DNA of 64,000 bases from NCBI GenBank assembly GCA_028281105.1, contig JANQKQ010000002.1:62001-126000 (forward strand), written 5' to 3'. Under the pieces are notes generated by a model. That model was not told the DNA's origin and made no database searches. It saw only the letters and a list, made by a program, of their open reading frames with translations. Below are positions 44,098 to 53,440 of the stretch, piece by piece. The translations under genes were made by a program, and so were the position numbers. Each line of letters opens with the position of its first letter. Position 1 is the first letter of the stretch. This DNA comes from Rhizobiaceae bacterium. Its GTDB lineage: Bacteria; Pseudomonadota; Alphaproteobacteria; Rhizobiales; Rhizobiaceae.

Positions 44098-45051
44098 ATG
44101 GCCGAAACAATCGAACAGCAACCCCGTAAGCTGCCTTGGATAGTTAGTAGCTGGCTTGGGGTGTTCAGCGCAGCATTAACGCTGGCGAGCTTGACTGGCG
44201 GGTTTATCAAGTTAGGCAAACTTGTACTCTGGCTTCTGGATGAGTGGACCAAATTACTTCATGAGATTGTATCCAGCATGTTGTTTTTTCTTCCGGAACC
44301 TCATATTATCGATAGTAGTATTATTGCGCTCATAATAATTTTATCTTTTAATGTTATTCTATCACCAAAGTCAAATAGAAATATAAATTACTTGGATGAA
44401 ATTGATGATTTACATAAAAATATGCACATCATATCTGACCATAGAATAAAAAGGAATATGTACATCACAGGAATTTTGATCACGGCAACTATCTTGTCTA
44501 TATCTATTTTGATTGTGAGCTCTTCATCTGTTGCAAAGAATACTCCGTTTCCCGACGACGAGGTCGTGGCAGCGGCGGTGGCGGAGAATTCTACTAACGG
44601 TGATTATTTGTTCTTCGTATTGAACATCTATGAAACTGGTGACTATTGCGCTATTGTTCATCCAGATACCTCGTCGTGCGATCAAAATTTAAGGCTTTTT
44701 TTCCCGGATGACACCGCTACACTGGTTTCGTACTACATGCATTATGAAGAAGCTACCGGAGGGCTGTTTAATCGATTAATGTTTGTCGCACTTTACGATA
44801 TGCGAGACGTACCTGGATATCTTAGGTTTTATGCAGTATTCAGATTGGTTTTATTCGGATCGATATTGGTGATTGCAATTCCAGCAATCGTTTTTCGGTT
44901 ATTGAGGTCAACTCACCTGGAGCCATCACCTAAGGCAATGTTTTCTCGTCTTTGGCTCATCATTTTCATCGCAGCCGGCTTCCTCGCTCTCGGACATGGC
45001 ACCTGGTACCTTGAGCAGGAATACCCCGAACTGTTTAAGCGCCTAGCATAG
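44098..45051 (+). CDS. AT-rich membrane protein of unknown function
   Basis: A 317-residue protein with about five membrane helices (around residues 17-37, 72-90, 121-141, 246-268 and 284-300) and a soluble central region with two cysteines (184, 194). No known domain is recognised. The coding DNA from about 44290 to 44900 is strikingly AT-rich and uses A/T-ending codons, unlike the GC-rich neighbours, which points to recent transfer. I use the ATG at 44098; the frame extends upstream to 43849 but has GC-rich, low-quality sequence there. Confidence 0.75.
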   Translation: MAETIEQQPRKLPWIVSSWLGVFSAALTLASLTGGFIKLGKLVLWLLDEWTKLLHEIVSSMLFFLPEPHIIDSSIIALIIILSFNVILSPKSNRNINYLDEIDDLHKNMHIISDHRIKRNMYITGILITATILSISILIVSSSSVAKNTPFPDDEVVAAAVAENSTNGDYLFFVLNIYETGDYCAIVHPDTSSCDQNLRLFFPDDTATLVSYYMHYEEATGGLFNRLMFVALYDMRDVPGYLRFYAVFRLVLFGSILVIAIPAIVFRLLRSTHLEPSPKAMFSRLWLIIFIAAGFLALGHGTWYLEQEYPELFKRLA

Positions 45052-45539
45052 CCGTATGCGGCTGGGCAGATTTAGAAGCATCCGACTAACGTCGTCTCGA
45101 GCTTCCCCGGCGCAGACTTAGCGCCTTGAATTTGCTCCAAGCGACCGTGATCGCAGGTGTCAGGAGACTGCGGCGACCTGACACCATCCAGGCGCGCCGG
45201 CCGAAAAACTTATCCCCGCCCCCAGCACCTCCCTTATCCTTCCCCGTATCGCCGCCTCATGCGAACGCCATATGGGATCCGTGGCCATGTGGGAGGCGGT
45301 GGCTGCGGAGCGGTGGAGCGTGCGTCGCGGACGCATCGCCGCCTTGAAGCCTGACCGGCGTGGTCAAGACACAGGTACTGAGTAGCGTGTCCACCAGCGT
45401 CGCTTGTCTAAAAATCTTCGCGCGGGTGCTCCTTTGAGTGCCGACAACTAGCATTCGGCAGGCATTCGATTGAGCGTCCCGCAGTTTACATGACCTTTCA
45501 TCAAGCCGCTGGCGCGGTGCGTCGAGTGAACGGAAAATC
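45052..45539. other. Intergenic region without a clear gene
   Basis: About 490 bases. A small hairpin AGCCG-tatg-CGGCT (45052-45065) follows the AT-rich membrane gene and may end its transcript. A six-base inverted repeat TGCCGA/TCGGCA lies near 45440-45462. I see no convincing gene or promoter here. Confidence 0.5.
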
Positions 45540-45872
45540 ATGTCCTCTTCCAGCCCCTCTCCAAACCCGCAAGCTCTGTTCGAACTGATGAAGCGGGTGA
45601 ACACCGCCCAGAAACTCTGGCGCCGTTGCGACCATTCCCAATGCCACGCCCGCAGGGCCTGCTCGGGCGGGCCGCGCGGCACCTGTGCGCTGACCGGTGG
45701 GTTCACCGCGTGCTCAGATCGCGGGCGTGCGCTGATCGAGCGCCACCGGGACAGGCAGCAGTGGAAGGCGCGGGCTGCCGCCGGAGAGAGCCCGAGCGAG
45801 GCGGAAGTCGCGCTACGCCTGGAGATGGCCAAGCTGGAGCGCTTGGCCGACGAGGCTTTCGAGGCGGATTAA
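45540..45872 (+). CDS. Small cysteine-rich protein, possible zinc-binding
   Basis: A 110-residue hypothetical protein. Cysteines at 30, 35, 41, 49 and 58 (CDHSQCHARRAC then GGPRGTC) are spaced like a small zinc-binding site, and the C-terminal half is a charged helix (SEAEVALRLEMAKLERLADEAF). I do not recognise a named family. It stands alone; the next gene on the strand is 68 bases away. Confidence 0.6.
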   Translation: MSSSSPSPNPQALFELMKRVNTAQKLWRRCDHSQCHARRACSGGPRGTCALTGGFTACSDRGRALIERHRDRQQWKARAAAGESPSEAEVALRLEMAKLERLADEAFEAD

Positions 45873-45940
45873 GGGGTAGGCGTCGGCTTGAAATTCAATA
45901 AGCTTGTCGGGTTTCAGGTTCGAACCGGAAGACCAGCCCC

Positions 45941-46351
45941 ATGAGCACACCGACCGAAGAACCCACCACCGGCGGCTGCGCCTGCGGCGCGGTGCGCTAT
46001 GCGTTTACCGGCGAGCCGGAGTTCGCCTTCCACTGCCATTGCCGCAAGTGCCAGCGCGCCACCGGCGGCGGGCATGCCTCGGCGTTCGCGGTGGCGGCCG
46101 ACGATGTGAAGATCACCGGTGAACTGAAGCAATACGGCGCGCCGGCCGACACCGGCGCCCAGACCTTCTCATGCTTCTGCCCGGCCTGCGGCTCTCCCGT
46201 CTTGAGCAAGACCGAGCGGTTCCCCGAGCGGCTGTATTTCCACGCGGCCACGCTGGACGATCCATCCACGTTTGCGCCCGGATTCACGGTCTTCGGCGAA
46301 GCGGCGCAGCCGTGGGACCCGCCGGACGAGAGATTGGCGAAGTCGGGGTAG
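45941..46351 (+). CDS. GFA-family zinc protein, second copy
   Basis: A 136-residue GFA/CENP-V-fold protein. Zinc cysteines are in GGCACGAV (residues 11-18), CHCRKCQRATGGGHAS (about 32-47) and CPACGSPV. It shares only the family pattern with the one at 36584, so they are distant paralogues. It ends 12 bases before a large inverted repeat and is convergent with prs. Confidence 0.9.
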   Translation: MSTPTEEPTTGGCACGAVRYAFTGEPEFAFHCHCRKCQRATGGGHASAFAVAADDVKITGELKQYGAPADTGAQTFSCFCPACGSPVLSKTERFPERLYFHAATLDDPSTFAPGFTVFGEAAQPWDPPDERLAKSG

Positions 46352-46363
46352 TGCTCTTTATCG

Positions 46364-46447
46364 GCGGCTCCGGCCCTCTCCCCCTCCCAACCACCCACGG
46401 CAGTATCCTCGAGAGGGTGGTTGGGAGGGGGAGAGGCCCGGAGCCGC
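46364..46447. terminator. Large hairpin between convergent gfa and prs genes
   Basis: 33-base arms (46364-46396 and 46415-46447) with a single mismatch and an 18-base loop. The left arm runs GCGGCTCCGG...CCAACCACCC. It is GC-rich and lies between two convergent genes, so it can stop transcription in both directions. Its size is more like a mobile palindromic element than a simple terminator. Confidence 0.75.
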
Positions 46448-46473
46448 TTCCCGCGTAAGCGGGAAACAATGTC

Positions 46474-47406
46474 TCAATCGAACAAGCTGGAAACCGATTT
46501 TTCCAGCGCGGTGCGGCTCACCGCTTCGCCTACCAGATCAGCCACTGAAAGCACGCGGATGTTGGCGGCGGTCTCGACGGCGGAAACGGGCTGGATCGAG
46601 TTGGTGATCACCAGTTCGCGCAGTTGCGAGGTCATGATGCGAGCCACCGCGCCGCCGGAAAGAACGCCATGGGTGATGTAAGCGGTCACCGAGGTCGCAC
46701 CCTTCTCAAGCAGCGCATCGGCGGCGTTGCACAGGGTGCCGCCGGAATCGATGATATCGTCGACCAGCAGGCAGGCGTGGCCGGCCACGTCGCCGATTAC
46801 GTTCATCACCTCCGAATCGCCGGGCCGGTCGCGGCGCTTGTCGACGATCGCCAGCGGCGCGTCGATGCGCTTGGCGAGCGCGCGCGCGCGCACCACGCCG
46901 CCCACGTCGGGCGAGACGACCATGATGTTGTCGAGTTGGCTGTTCGCCTTGACGTCGCGGGCGAGCACGGGAGCGGCGAACAGGTTGTCGGTGGGAATGT
47001 CGAAGAAGCCCTGGATCTGGGCGGCGTGCAGGTCCAGCGTGAGCACCCGGTCGGCGCCGGCCTGGGTGATCATGTTGGCCACCAGCTTGGCGGAGATCGG
47101 CGTGCGCGGGCCGGGTTTGCGATCCTGGCGGGCATAGCCGAAATAGGGGAGCACCGCGGTGATGCGGCGCGCGGAAGCGCGGCGCAGCGCGTCGATCAGG
47201 ATCAGCAGCTCCATCAGGTGGTCGTTGGCCGGATACGACGTCGACTGCAGTACGAAACAGTCCTCGCCGCGGACGTTTTCCAGGATTTCCAGGAAGATTT
47301 CCTGGTCGGCGAAGCGGCGCACATTGGCGCGGCCCAGCGGGATGTCGAGATAGTTGCAGATCTGCTCGGCGAGGACCCGATTGGAATTGCCGGCAAAGAG
47401 TTTCAT
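46474..47406 (-). CDS. prs: Ribose-phosphate pyrophosphokinase
   Basis: Makes PRPP from ribose 5-phosphate and ATP for nucleotide, histidine and tryptophan synthesis. The 310-residue protein starts [16 protein letters not shown] and has the flexible-loop region with [20 protein letters not shown] (about residues 97-116), and the PRPP-binding [14 protein letters not shown] (about 216-229). Length and motifs are canonical. Confidence 0.98.
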   Translation of the reverse strand: MKLFAGNSNRVLAEQICNYLDIPLGRANVRRFADQEIFLEILENVRGEDCFVLQSTSYPANDHLMELLILIDALRRASARRITAVLPYFGYARQDRKPGPRTPISAKLVANMITQAGADRVLTLDLHAAQIQGFFDIPTDNLFAAPVLARDVKANSQLDNIMVVSPDVGGVVRARALAKRIDAPLAIVDKRRDRPGDSEVMNVIGDVAGHACLLVDDIIDSGGTLCNAADALLEKGATSVTAYITHGVLSGGAVARIMTSQLRELVITNSIQPVSAVETAANIRVLSVADLVGEAVSRTALEKSVSSLFD

Positions 47407-47538
47407 CGGTCCCCGGGGTCCCTGGGCCTGGCTTGGTGGCGCGAATTTCTATTAGGCGACAAGGCAGTGGCGATCAATGGGCGTGGACGGTTTTTAACGG
47501 GTTTGGCTAACGATTGCTGTAAATCGCCAACGGCCGGC

Positions 47539-48150
47539 TCACGCGCGGCTTTCCATCCAGCCGCGCAGGCTGATCATCGTGCGGCTCACCATCCGGTCGA
47601 TCACGGTCTGATCGATGACCGCCCAGGGATCGGCGCCGCGCTTGGTAGTGCGCTCCTCGCCCGATATGCGGTGCAGGTTGCGGCCCTGGGCGTCGAGAAT
47701 GTCCCAGATGAACACGAACCGGGTGCCCGAGCCGTCGTCGAGGGCGGAGAAATATCCCTTCACCTGATATCTGGCGCCGGGCTGGTCGTTCGGCACTATG
47801 GTGAGCGCGTTGGTCCTGGCCGAATTGCGCACCGCCGCCGACAGCCGGTTCACTGCCGACTGAGGCGGGCCGACAACCGGCAGGAAGGTGACCGCGTCGG
47901 ATGGCGCCAGTCCCGCGCTTGCTGCTGGAGCGGCGGTCTGCGCGGGCGCCAGCGCATTCGCGCTTTGCGTTGGCTCGCCCGGCTGGGCGGCCGGATCGGT
48001 GGCCGCCATGCTATCGCCCACGGTGACGGCCGGTCGAATGTCCTGGGTGACCGTCTCGGTGTTGCAGGCGGCGAGCATCGCCAGCACCAGGATAGACCCG
48101 GTGACCACTATACCTCGCGGAATGGAGCGAAGGGCGGTGGCGATGGTCAT
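47539..48150 (-). CDS. Putative lipoprotein, unknown function
   Basis: A 203-residue protein with a lipobox LAAC (about residues 26-29) after a hydrophobic signal, so it is probably a membrane-anchored lipoprotein. The next 60 residues are alanine/proline-rich, and the C-terminal part (KGYFSALDDGSGTRFVFIWDIL, then WAVIDQTVIDRMVSRTM) is a folded domain of unknown function. It stands between prs and the M24-fold gene. Confidence 0.82.
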   Translation of the reverse strand: MTIATALRSIPRGIVVTGSILVLAMLAACNTETVTQDIRPAVTVGDSMAATDPAAQPGEPTQSANALAPAQTAAPAASAGLAPSDAVTFLPVVGPPQSAVNRLSAAVRNSARTNALTIVPNDQPGARYQVKGYFSALDDGSGTRFVFIWDILDAQGRNLHRISGEERTTKRGADPWAVIDQTVIDRMVSRTMISLRGWMESRA

Positions 48151-48251
48151 CGAAATGCTGCGCTCAGGACCGGATCATGGCTTGTTGAAGCTGGTAGGCG
48201 GGGCGATTGCAAGGTGAGACGGATCGCAAACGGATAGCAGCGGTGCGCCAT

Positions 48252-49403
48252 TTAGACAACGATAAGATCGATTTCGTGACGCGACAGGCTTTGCGGTCCG
48301 TTCGCCGAGGTGATGTAGCTGCGGCCCAGGGTCATCGCCGTCCCGGACTCGCTGTCGGCGATGATCATGTGCGTGAACAGCACCATGTTGGCGGCGATCG
48401 CGGTCTCGTTGCCGGCATAGATCATCGGTGCGTCCATCCAGCACGGGGTGAAGGATGCGCCCAGCGAATAGCCGCAGGCGTTGAGCCGGTGGCGTGTCAG
48501 GCCGGCGTCGTCGAGCACCTTGGCGTGGGCATCGAACATGTGCGAGATGGGATTGCCTACCACCATCGCGTCTTGGACGGCCAGGAGCGCGGCGCTGGCG
48601 GCTTCATAGAGCTCCTGATGACGCGCGGTGGGCTTGCCGACGATGATGGTGCGCATCATGGCTGCATGGTAGCGCGCCCAGCTGCCGGCCCATTCCAGGG
48701 TGAGCTGATCGTTGGTCGACAGCTTGCGCCGGCCGGACTTGTAGCGGCACAGCAGCGCGTCTTCGGCGGAGCCGATGATGAACTCGTTGCCGGGATAGTC
48801 GCCGCCGGCTGCGAAGATGGCCGAGTGCATCGCAGCCAGGATGTCGCCCTCAAAGGCGCCGGCGGCGGTCTTGGCGACGGCGGCATCGAGAGCGGCGTCG
48901 GCCAGTTCACCGGCTTTACGCGCGCAGTCCAGCTCGGCTTTCGACTTGATCGAGCGCAGCGCAGGTATAACCGCCGAAGCGTCCGACAGGGTGGCGAAGT
49001 TGGCGAGCCGCTGGTCGATGCGCTTGGCGGCCGCACCGGTCAGCCCAACGGTGTCGTATTCGACGCCGATGCCGGCGCCGACCAGGTTCATGTCGCCGAG
49101 CAGCTTGTGCAGGTCCTGGGAAGGGTCGGCGCCGCCGCGGTCGGTCCAGATGACGATCGCCTCGATGATCGAAGTGTGCCGGGCCTGGCGCAGGTCGGGC
49201 GCGCGGGTCAGCAGCACCATCTCGCCGTCGGCCTTGACCACCAGGCACTGGAAAAAGCAGAAGCCGAACGTGTCGTAGCCCGTCAGCCAGTACATGCTCT
49301 CCTGGGAGAACAGCAGCATGCAGTCGAGCCCCGCTTCGCCCATCGCCTTGGTAAGCCGGTCCATCCGGGCGCGATATTCCCTACGGGTGAAATGCAGTGC
49401 CAT
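48252..49403 (-). CDS. M24-fold (creatinase/ectoine-hydrolase-like) protein lacking metal ligands
   Basis: A 383-residue protein with the N-terminal creatinase domain and C-terminal pita-bread fold of peptidase M24. The metal ligands are mostly replaced: E237 stands for the first Asp, A248 for the second Asp, and Y312 for the His in the usual GHGIG-like loop (here GYSLG). This fits metal-independent relatives such as creatinase and the ectoine hydrolase DoeA/EutD, whose N-terminal FTRxEY and MxWLTGYD patterns it shares. No ectoine genes are nearby. A proline-peptidase role is unlikely. Confidence 0.82.
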   Translation of the reverse strand: MALHFTRREYRARMDRLTKAMGEAGLDCMLLFSQESMYWLTGYDTFGFCFFQCLVVKADGEMVLLTRAPDLRQARHTSIIEAIVIWTDRGGADPSQDLHKLLGDMNLVGAGIGVEYDTVGLTGAAAKRIDQRLANFATLSDASAVIPALRSIKSKAELDCARKAGELADAALDAAVAKTAAGAFEGDILAAMHSAIFAAGGDYPGNEFIIGSAEDALLCRYKSGRRKLSTNDQLTLEWAGSWARYHAAMMRTIIVGKPTARHQELYEAASAALLAVQDAMVVGNPISHMFDAHAKVLDDAGLTRHRLNACGYSLGASFTPCWMDAPMIYAGNETAIAANMVLFTHMIIADSESGTAMTLGRSYITSANGPQSLSRHEIDLIVV

Positions 49404-49426
49404 TTGGTGTTCCCGGTTTGAGAAGA

Positions 49427-50296
49427 TCAGGTGTGCAGGACGATGGCCGACAGTTGCCGACCGTAATCGGGTTCGCCGCGGTGGGTGGCGCGGCGATAGG
49501 AGTAGAAATCATCTTCATGGGCGTAAGTGCACTGGCCCGTCCATCGCGCCTCGACATCCGCATTGTTGAGCCGGGTGACGATATATCCCGGCAGGTCGAA
49601 CATAGCATGGTCCGGCTTGGACGAGGACCGGAAAAACCGCTCATTGCCGGCGTCGAGCGCGATGAAGCGGTCGATGAATTCCGGTCCGACCTCGTAATTG
49701 TCCTGGCTGATGGTCGGGCCGACGGTTGCGATGGTGTGCTGGCGCGTCGCACCGAGGCTTTCCATCGCCTTGACGGTGTTCTCCAGAACGCCGGAAAAAG
49801 CGCCCGGCCAGCCGGAATGGGCCGCGCCGATCACCCCGGCGGCGGCGTCGCAAAACAGAACCGGGCCGCAATCGGCGGTCACCACGCCGATGGCCAGATC
49901 GGGCCGGTTGGTCACGAGCGCATCGGCCTTGGGCCGATTGTCTCCCCACGGTTCCTCGACCACGATCACGTCGGCGGAATGGTATTGGTGCGGCGTGGCG
50001 AGGCGCTCGCGGGGGACACGCAGATGCTCAGCGATCCGGGTTCGGTTGGCGTTGACGGCATCGCGCTCGTCTGCGGAGCCCAGGCCGGTGTTGAGGCCGG
50101 CATAGCTTCCGCCCGACGACCCGCCGCGACGGGTGAAGAAGCCGTGCCGCACCGGCGCGCCGCAGCCGGCCAGGCTTTCGCATTCTATCGGTTGCAGGTC
50201 CAAAGGTTCACCGCGATCATCGTCGCCAAAACACCAATCGTGATCGCCCCGGCGCGCCAAGTCAACGGCGGAAAGGGCCTGGCGGAAGGGAATCAT
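49427..50296 (-). CDS. pgeF: Peptidoglycan editing factor PgeF (YfiH, multicopper-laccase fold)
   Basis: A 289-residue cytoplasmic purine-nucleosidase/laccase-fold family protein. Zinc-site residues lie in HQYHSADV (His), TADCGPVLF (Cys) and GAAHSGWPGAF (His); the C-terminal part has TYAHEDDFYSYRR. Members remove mis-incorporated amino acids from peptidoglycan precursors. The ATG at 50296 overlaps the GNAT stop (ATGA), giving a 45-residue N-terminal extension before HGFFTRRGG. Part of the lgt-midA-GNAT-pgeF run. Confidence 0.93.
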   Translation of the reverse strand: MIPFRQALSAVDLARRGDHDWCFGDDDRGEPLDLQPIECESLAGCGAPVRHGFFTRRGGSSGGSYAGLNTGLGSADERDAVNANRTRIAEHLRVPRERLATPHQYHSADVIVVEEPWGDNRPKADALVTNRPDLAIGVVTADCGPVLFCDAAAGVIGAAHSGWPGAFSGVLENTVKAMESLGATRQHTIATVGPTISQDNYEVGPEFIDRFIALDAGNERFFRSSSKPDHAMFDLPGYIVTRLNNADVEARWTGQCTYAHEDDFYSYRRATHRGEPDYGRQLSAIVLHT

Positions 50297-50754
50297 TGGT
50301 CGCGAGCCAGCGCCTTGCGGTAGTAGATGCGGTCGAAGCCATCCTCGCTGCGCCGGTCGAACTCTTCGTAGCCGAGCGCCGGATACAGGCTCTGGTTCTC
50401 GGTCATCTTCGCGTTGGTGTAGAGCTCGACCCGGTCGAAGCCGGCCTTGACGGCCAACTCCTCGGCGAAGCGCATGAGCCGGCCGCCGACGCCGGCGCCC
50501 TGATGGTCGGGAGACACGGCGACGTTCTCGATGTGCCAGGCGTCGCGATGAGCAAAGGCGACGATGAAACCGCGCACCGGCCCATCCGACGTCGCAGTTT
50601 CCACCCACACGACGCCTTCGGCGACTCGGGCGGCGAAGTCGGCGACCATCGGCGCCGGTTCGCGGCCGATGCGCGAAACGTACATCGCATAGGCGGCGCG
50701 CGCGCACTGCCGGATTGCCGGCACGTCGGCGGGGGTCGCCGGGCGGATGCTCAT
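50293..50754 (-). CDS. GNAT-family N-acetyltransferase
   Basis: A 153-residue acetyltransferase. The acetyl-CoA motif A is VSPDHQGAGVGGRLM (about residues 80-94), and the C-terminal motif B includes LYTNAKMTENQSLYPALGYEEF. Substrate unknown. It overlaps midA-type and pgeF genes by four bases each, so it is in the same transcript. Confidence 0.9.
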   Translation of the reverse strand: MSIRPATPADVPAIRQCARAAYAMYVSRIGREPAPMVADFAARVAEGVVWVETATSDGPVRGFIVAFAHRDAWHIENVAVSPDHQGAGVGGRLMRFAEELAVKAGFDRVELYTNAKMTENQSLYPALGYEEFDRRSEDGFDRIYYRKALARDQ

Positions 50755-51848
50755 GTGCTTGGTCCCTCGAACGGCGGCAACGCCAGATCGGCGCGGCCGG
50801 CAATGGCCAACACCTTGAACAACTCTCCCATCGCCTCGGGGCCGGCAAGTCGTTCGGCCTGGCCGGCGATGGCCGTCTGCATCGCCGCATCCTTGCCCGC
50901 GCTCAGGGTCGCTGCGCGTTGCGCCAGCCCGATGCCGGACAGGAACGCGCCCTGGGTCATCGGCATGTACACATGAGCGCCCGCACGACGCGCCGCTTCG
51001 GCCAGCGCGGCGAAGTCCACATGCGAGGTCAGGTCCGCTTCGCCGGGAGAGGCAAGCGGGTCGCAGGTTTGGTGTTCGGCGACGGCCTGGAACGTGTCGC
51101 CGAAGTCGGGCTCGAGATGGCCGTAATCGATGAGCAACGCCGCGCCACCGTGAGCGGCCAGATGGGCGGCGATTTGCTCGACGATCGCTTCGCGCGCCGG
51201 GGCGATCTCGAAAATGGTTCCGTCGGGCGCTTCTTTGTGGCCGGCCGGCAACAGGGCTTCATCGAGGCCGCCGGCGGTGAGCGTAAACGCCAGATCGCCG
51301 GCCTCGTCGAGCCCCACCGCGCGCTCGCGCCAGCGGCCGCCGGCCTTGGCATATTGGCGCAACGGCAGGACATCGAGAAACTCATTGGCGATGAACAGGG
51401 TAGGGCGCGCGGGCAGCGTCCCGATGTCGACATGCCAGACCGGCTCGGCGGCAGCGCCGGTCAGAACCACCTTCTGCCGGGCCTGCAGGGTCGCGCTCGC
51501 CTCGACCAGATGGACCGTGACCGCATCGCCAAGCCGGGGGAAATTCGAAGCCGCGCGCAGCGCATCCTTCATCAACGTGCCGCGCCCGGGACCCAGCTCG
51601 CAAAGCTGGCACGGCGAAGGCTCGCCCAGCGCCTGCCAAGCGGCGACGCACCAGATACCGATCAGTTCGCCGAACATCTGGCTGACCTCGGGCGCGGTGA
51701 TGAAATGTCCGGTGCGCCCGATCGGATCGCGGGCGGCGTAGACCCCGTGGTCGGGATCGAAATGGCAGATCTGCATGAATTCGCCCAGCCCGATGGGGCC
51801 GGTAGCCGCGATGGTTCGCTTGATCTTTTCGGCCAGTGGGCTGGCCAT
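50751..51848 (-). CDS. MidA/NDUFAF7-like SAM-dependent methyltransferase
   Basis: A 365-residue protein of the DUF185/MidA family. The SAM motif CELGPGRGTLMKDALR (about residues 83-98), the GRTGHFITAPEVSQMF region and EFLDVLPLRQYAK match bacterial relatives of NDUFAF7, the mitochondrial arginine methyltransferase needed for complex I assembly. It begins at the ATG at 51848, nine bases from the lgt stop, although the frame stays open upstream. A role in complex I assembly here is an inference from the family. Confidence 0.92.
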   Translation of the reverse strand: MASPLAEKIKRTIAATGPIGLGEFMQICHFDPDHGVYAARDPIGRTGHFITAPEVSQMFGELIGIWCVAAWQALGEPSPCQLCELGPGRGTLMKDALRAASNFPRLGDAVTVHLVEASATLQARQKVVLTGAAAEPVWHVDIGTLPARPTLFIANEFLDVLPLRQYAKAGGRWRERAVGLDEAGDLAFTLTAGGLDEALLPAGHKEAPDGTIFEIAPAREAIVEQIAAHLAAHGGAALLIDYGHLEPDFGDTFQAVAEHQTCDPLASPGEADLTSHVDFAALAEAARRAGAHVYMPMTQGAFLSGIGLAQRAATLSAGKDAAMQTAIAGQAERLAGPEAMGELFKVLAIAGRADLALPPFEGPST

Positions 51849-51856
51849 CGTCGCGC

Positions 51857-52687
51857 TCACGCGGGCACGGCTGCGCGGCTGCGCGCGGTGGCCATCGCCC
51901 AGGCGCCGGCCAGCAGCATGGGAACCGACAGCACCATGCCCATGGTCAGCCAGCCGCCGGCCAGATAGCCGATATGCGCGTCGGGCAGGCGGAAGAATTC
52001 GACCAGGATGCGGCTGGCGCCATACCAGGCGACGAATGCGCCGGCGACGAAGCCCGGTTGGCGCAGTGCGAAGAAACGATGGGTAAGCAGGCGCGCGACG
52101 ATGAACAGGCCGATGCCCTCCAGCGCGGCTTCGTAGAGCTGGCTGGGGTGGCGGGGTTCGGGCCCGGCGCCGGGAAAAACGAACGCCCAGGGCAGATCGG
52201 TGGGCCGGCCGACCAGTTCGGCATTGATGAAATTGGCGATGCGGCCGAGAAACAGGCCGGCCGGGATGGAGGCGGCAATGACGTCGAACAGGCTGAAGAC
52301 GGCAAAGCCGCGCCGCCGCGCGAACAAGACCATCGCCACGATGGTGCCGGCAAGACCGCCATGAAAGCTCATGCCGCCGTTCCACAGCGCGAACACCTGC
52401 AGCGGCTGGGCGGCAAAGCCGGCGAAATCGTAGAACAGCACATAGCCCAGCCGTCCGCCGGCGATGATGCCGGCCACGGCCCAGATCAGGAAGTCGTCGA
52501 TGTCTACAGCCGTGATCGGCGAACCTTCGCCGCCCCAGAGCCGGTCATCGGAAACCAGCCGTCTGGAATACCACCAGCCGATCAGGATGCCGACGATGTA
52601 GGCGAGCCCGTACCAGTGAATCTGGACCGGTCCCAGCTGCAGCAGAACCGGGTCGATGGCGGGAAAGGGCAGGGCGAGGATCGGCAA
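51857..52687 (-). CDS. lgt: Prolipoprotein diacylglyceryl transferase
   Basis: Inner-membrane enzyme that adds diacylglycerol to the lipobox cysteine, the first step of lipoprotein maturation. The 276-residue protein has seven predicted helices, the HGGLAGTI motif (about residues 103-110), and the signature [16 protein letters not shown] (about 137-152). First gene of the lgt-midA-GNAT-pgeF operon. Confidence 0.97.
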   Translation of the reverse strand: MPILALPFPAIDPVLLQLGPVQIHWYGLAYIVGILIGWWYSRRLVSDDRLWGGEGSPITAVDIDDFLIWAVAGIIAGGRLGYVLFYDFAGFAAQPLQVFALWNGGMSFHGGLAGTIVAMVLFARRRGFAVFSLFDVIAASIPAGLFLGRIANFINAELVGRPTDLPWAFVFPGAGPEPRHPSQLYEAALEGIGLFIVARLLTHRFFALRQPGFVAGAFVAWYGASRILVEFFRLPDAHIGYLAGGWLTMGMVLSVPMLLAGAWAMATARSRAAVPA

Positions 52688-52828
52688 GCGGGCGTTCTCG
52701 ATTCGGGTCGGTTGTGTTTGTCACGGGTATGGCGGCGGGTCCATAGCCTCGTTGCTGCGTTGAAAGCGCAGGCACGATCGCCTAGTTAATGCCTAGACGA
52801 GACGCCAAACTCCCCGACGGAGGTGACC

Positions 52829-53140
52829 GTGCATCAGGGTTCGAACCGGATATTCGACGAACTGGCCAAATTGATGACTGATGGCGCGGGTCTCGCCCAA
52901 GGTCTGCGGCGCGAGGCGGAGACCGCGTTTCGCGCCCAGGCGGAGCGGTTTCTCGCCGATATGGACCTGGTCAAACGCGAGGAATTCGACGTGGTGCGCG
53001 AGATGGCCTCGCGCGCAAGGACCGAAAACGAAGCGCTGAACGCGCGCATCGAGGAACTCGAAACGCGCATTTCGGCGATGCAACAGCCCGCCAAACGGGC
53101 CTCCAAAGCGTCATCCACCGGAAAATCGCAAAAAAAATAG
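52829..53140 (+). CDS. ubiK: UbiK-family (BMFP) accessory protein
   Basis: A 103-residue coiled-coil protein. The MHQGSNRIFDELAKLMTDGAG start (first 21 residues) and the central helix REEFDVVREMASRARTENEAL (about 50-70) are typical of the BMFP/UbiK family, which aids ubiquinone synthesis. The C-terminus is Lys/Ser-rich. I chose the GTG at 52829 because GGAGG lies five bases upstream; a GTG at 52823 overlaps it. Divergent from lgt. Confidence 0.85.
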   Translation: MHQGSNRIFDELAKLMTDGAGLAQGLRREAETAFRAQAERFLADMDLVKREEFDVVREMASRARTENEALNARIEELETRISAMQQPAKRASKASSTGKSQKK

Positions 53141-53440
53141 CCCGGTGCGGCGGTGTCGATGGGTTGTGTTTTCTGCTGTTCGGTGAGTCGCTTACCGTCG
53201 CCGGCCGATGATCTGATTCAAGCGCCGGAATCCAAATCCAACTTGTGGCGCCCGTCATGGGGTTTCCCTGCGAGTCCGCCATTATAGACTGATTCTACAG
53301 GCTGATTCGCGGCGGACCTGGGTTTTGGCTGCGGGATCGGGATGGATGAACGCACATGTCCCGCCCGATCCCGACAGGCGAAACCGACGTCCCTCTCGTT
53401 CCGATTGCTGCGGCGGCGAATGGCGGTTTGGGAAACGACG
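53141..53440. other. Intergenic region between ubiK and ybjN-type genes
   Basis: About 300 bases. Apart from a short CTGATTC direct repeat near 53290-53316, I see no gene or regulatory site. Frame 53342-53440 is open in-frame with ybjN but has no start signal and unusual composition, so I exclude it. Confidence 0.5.

Noticed and set aside
45257-45832. Minus-strand open frame of 191 codons over the small cysteine-rich gene
   Set aside because: Low-complexity Arg/Ser-rich product with no start signal; the plus-strand frame has the more protein-like composition.
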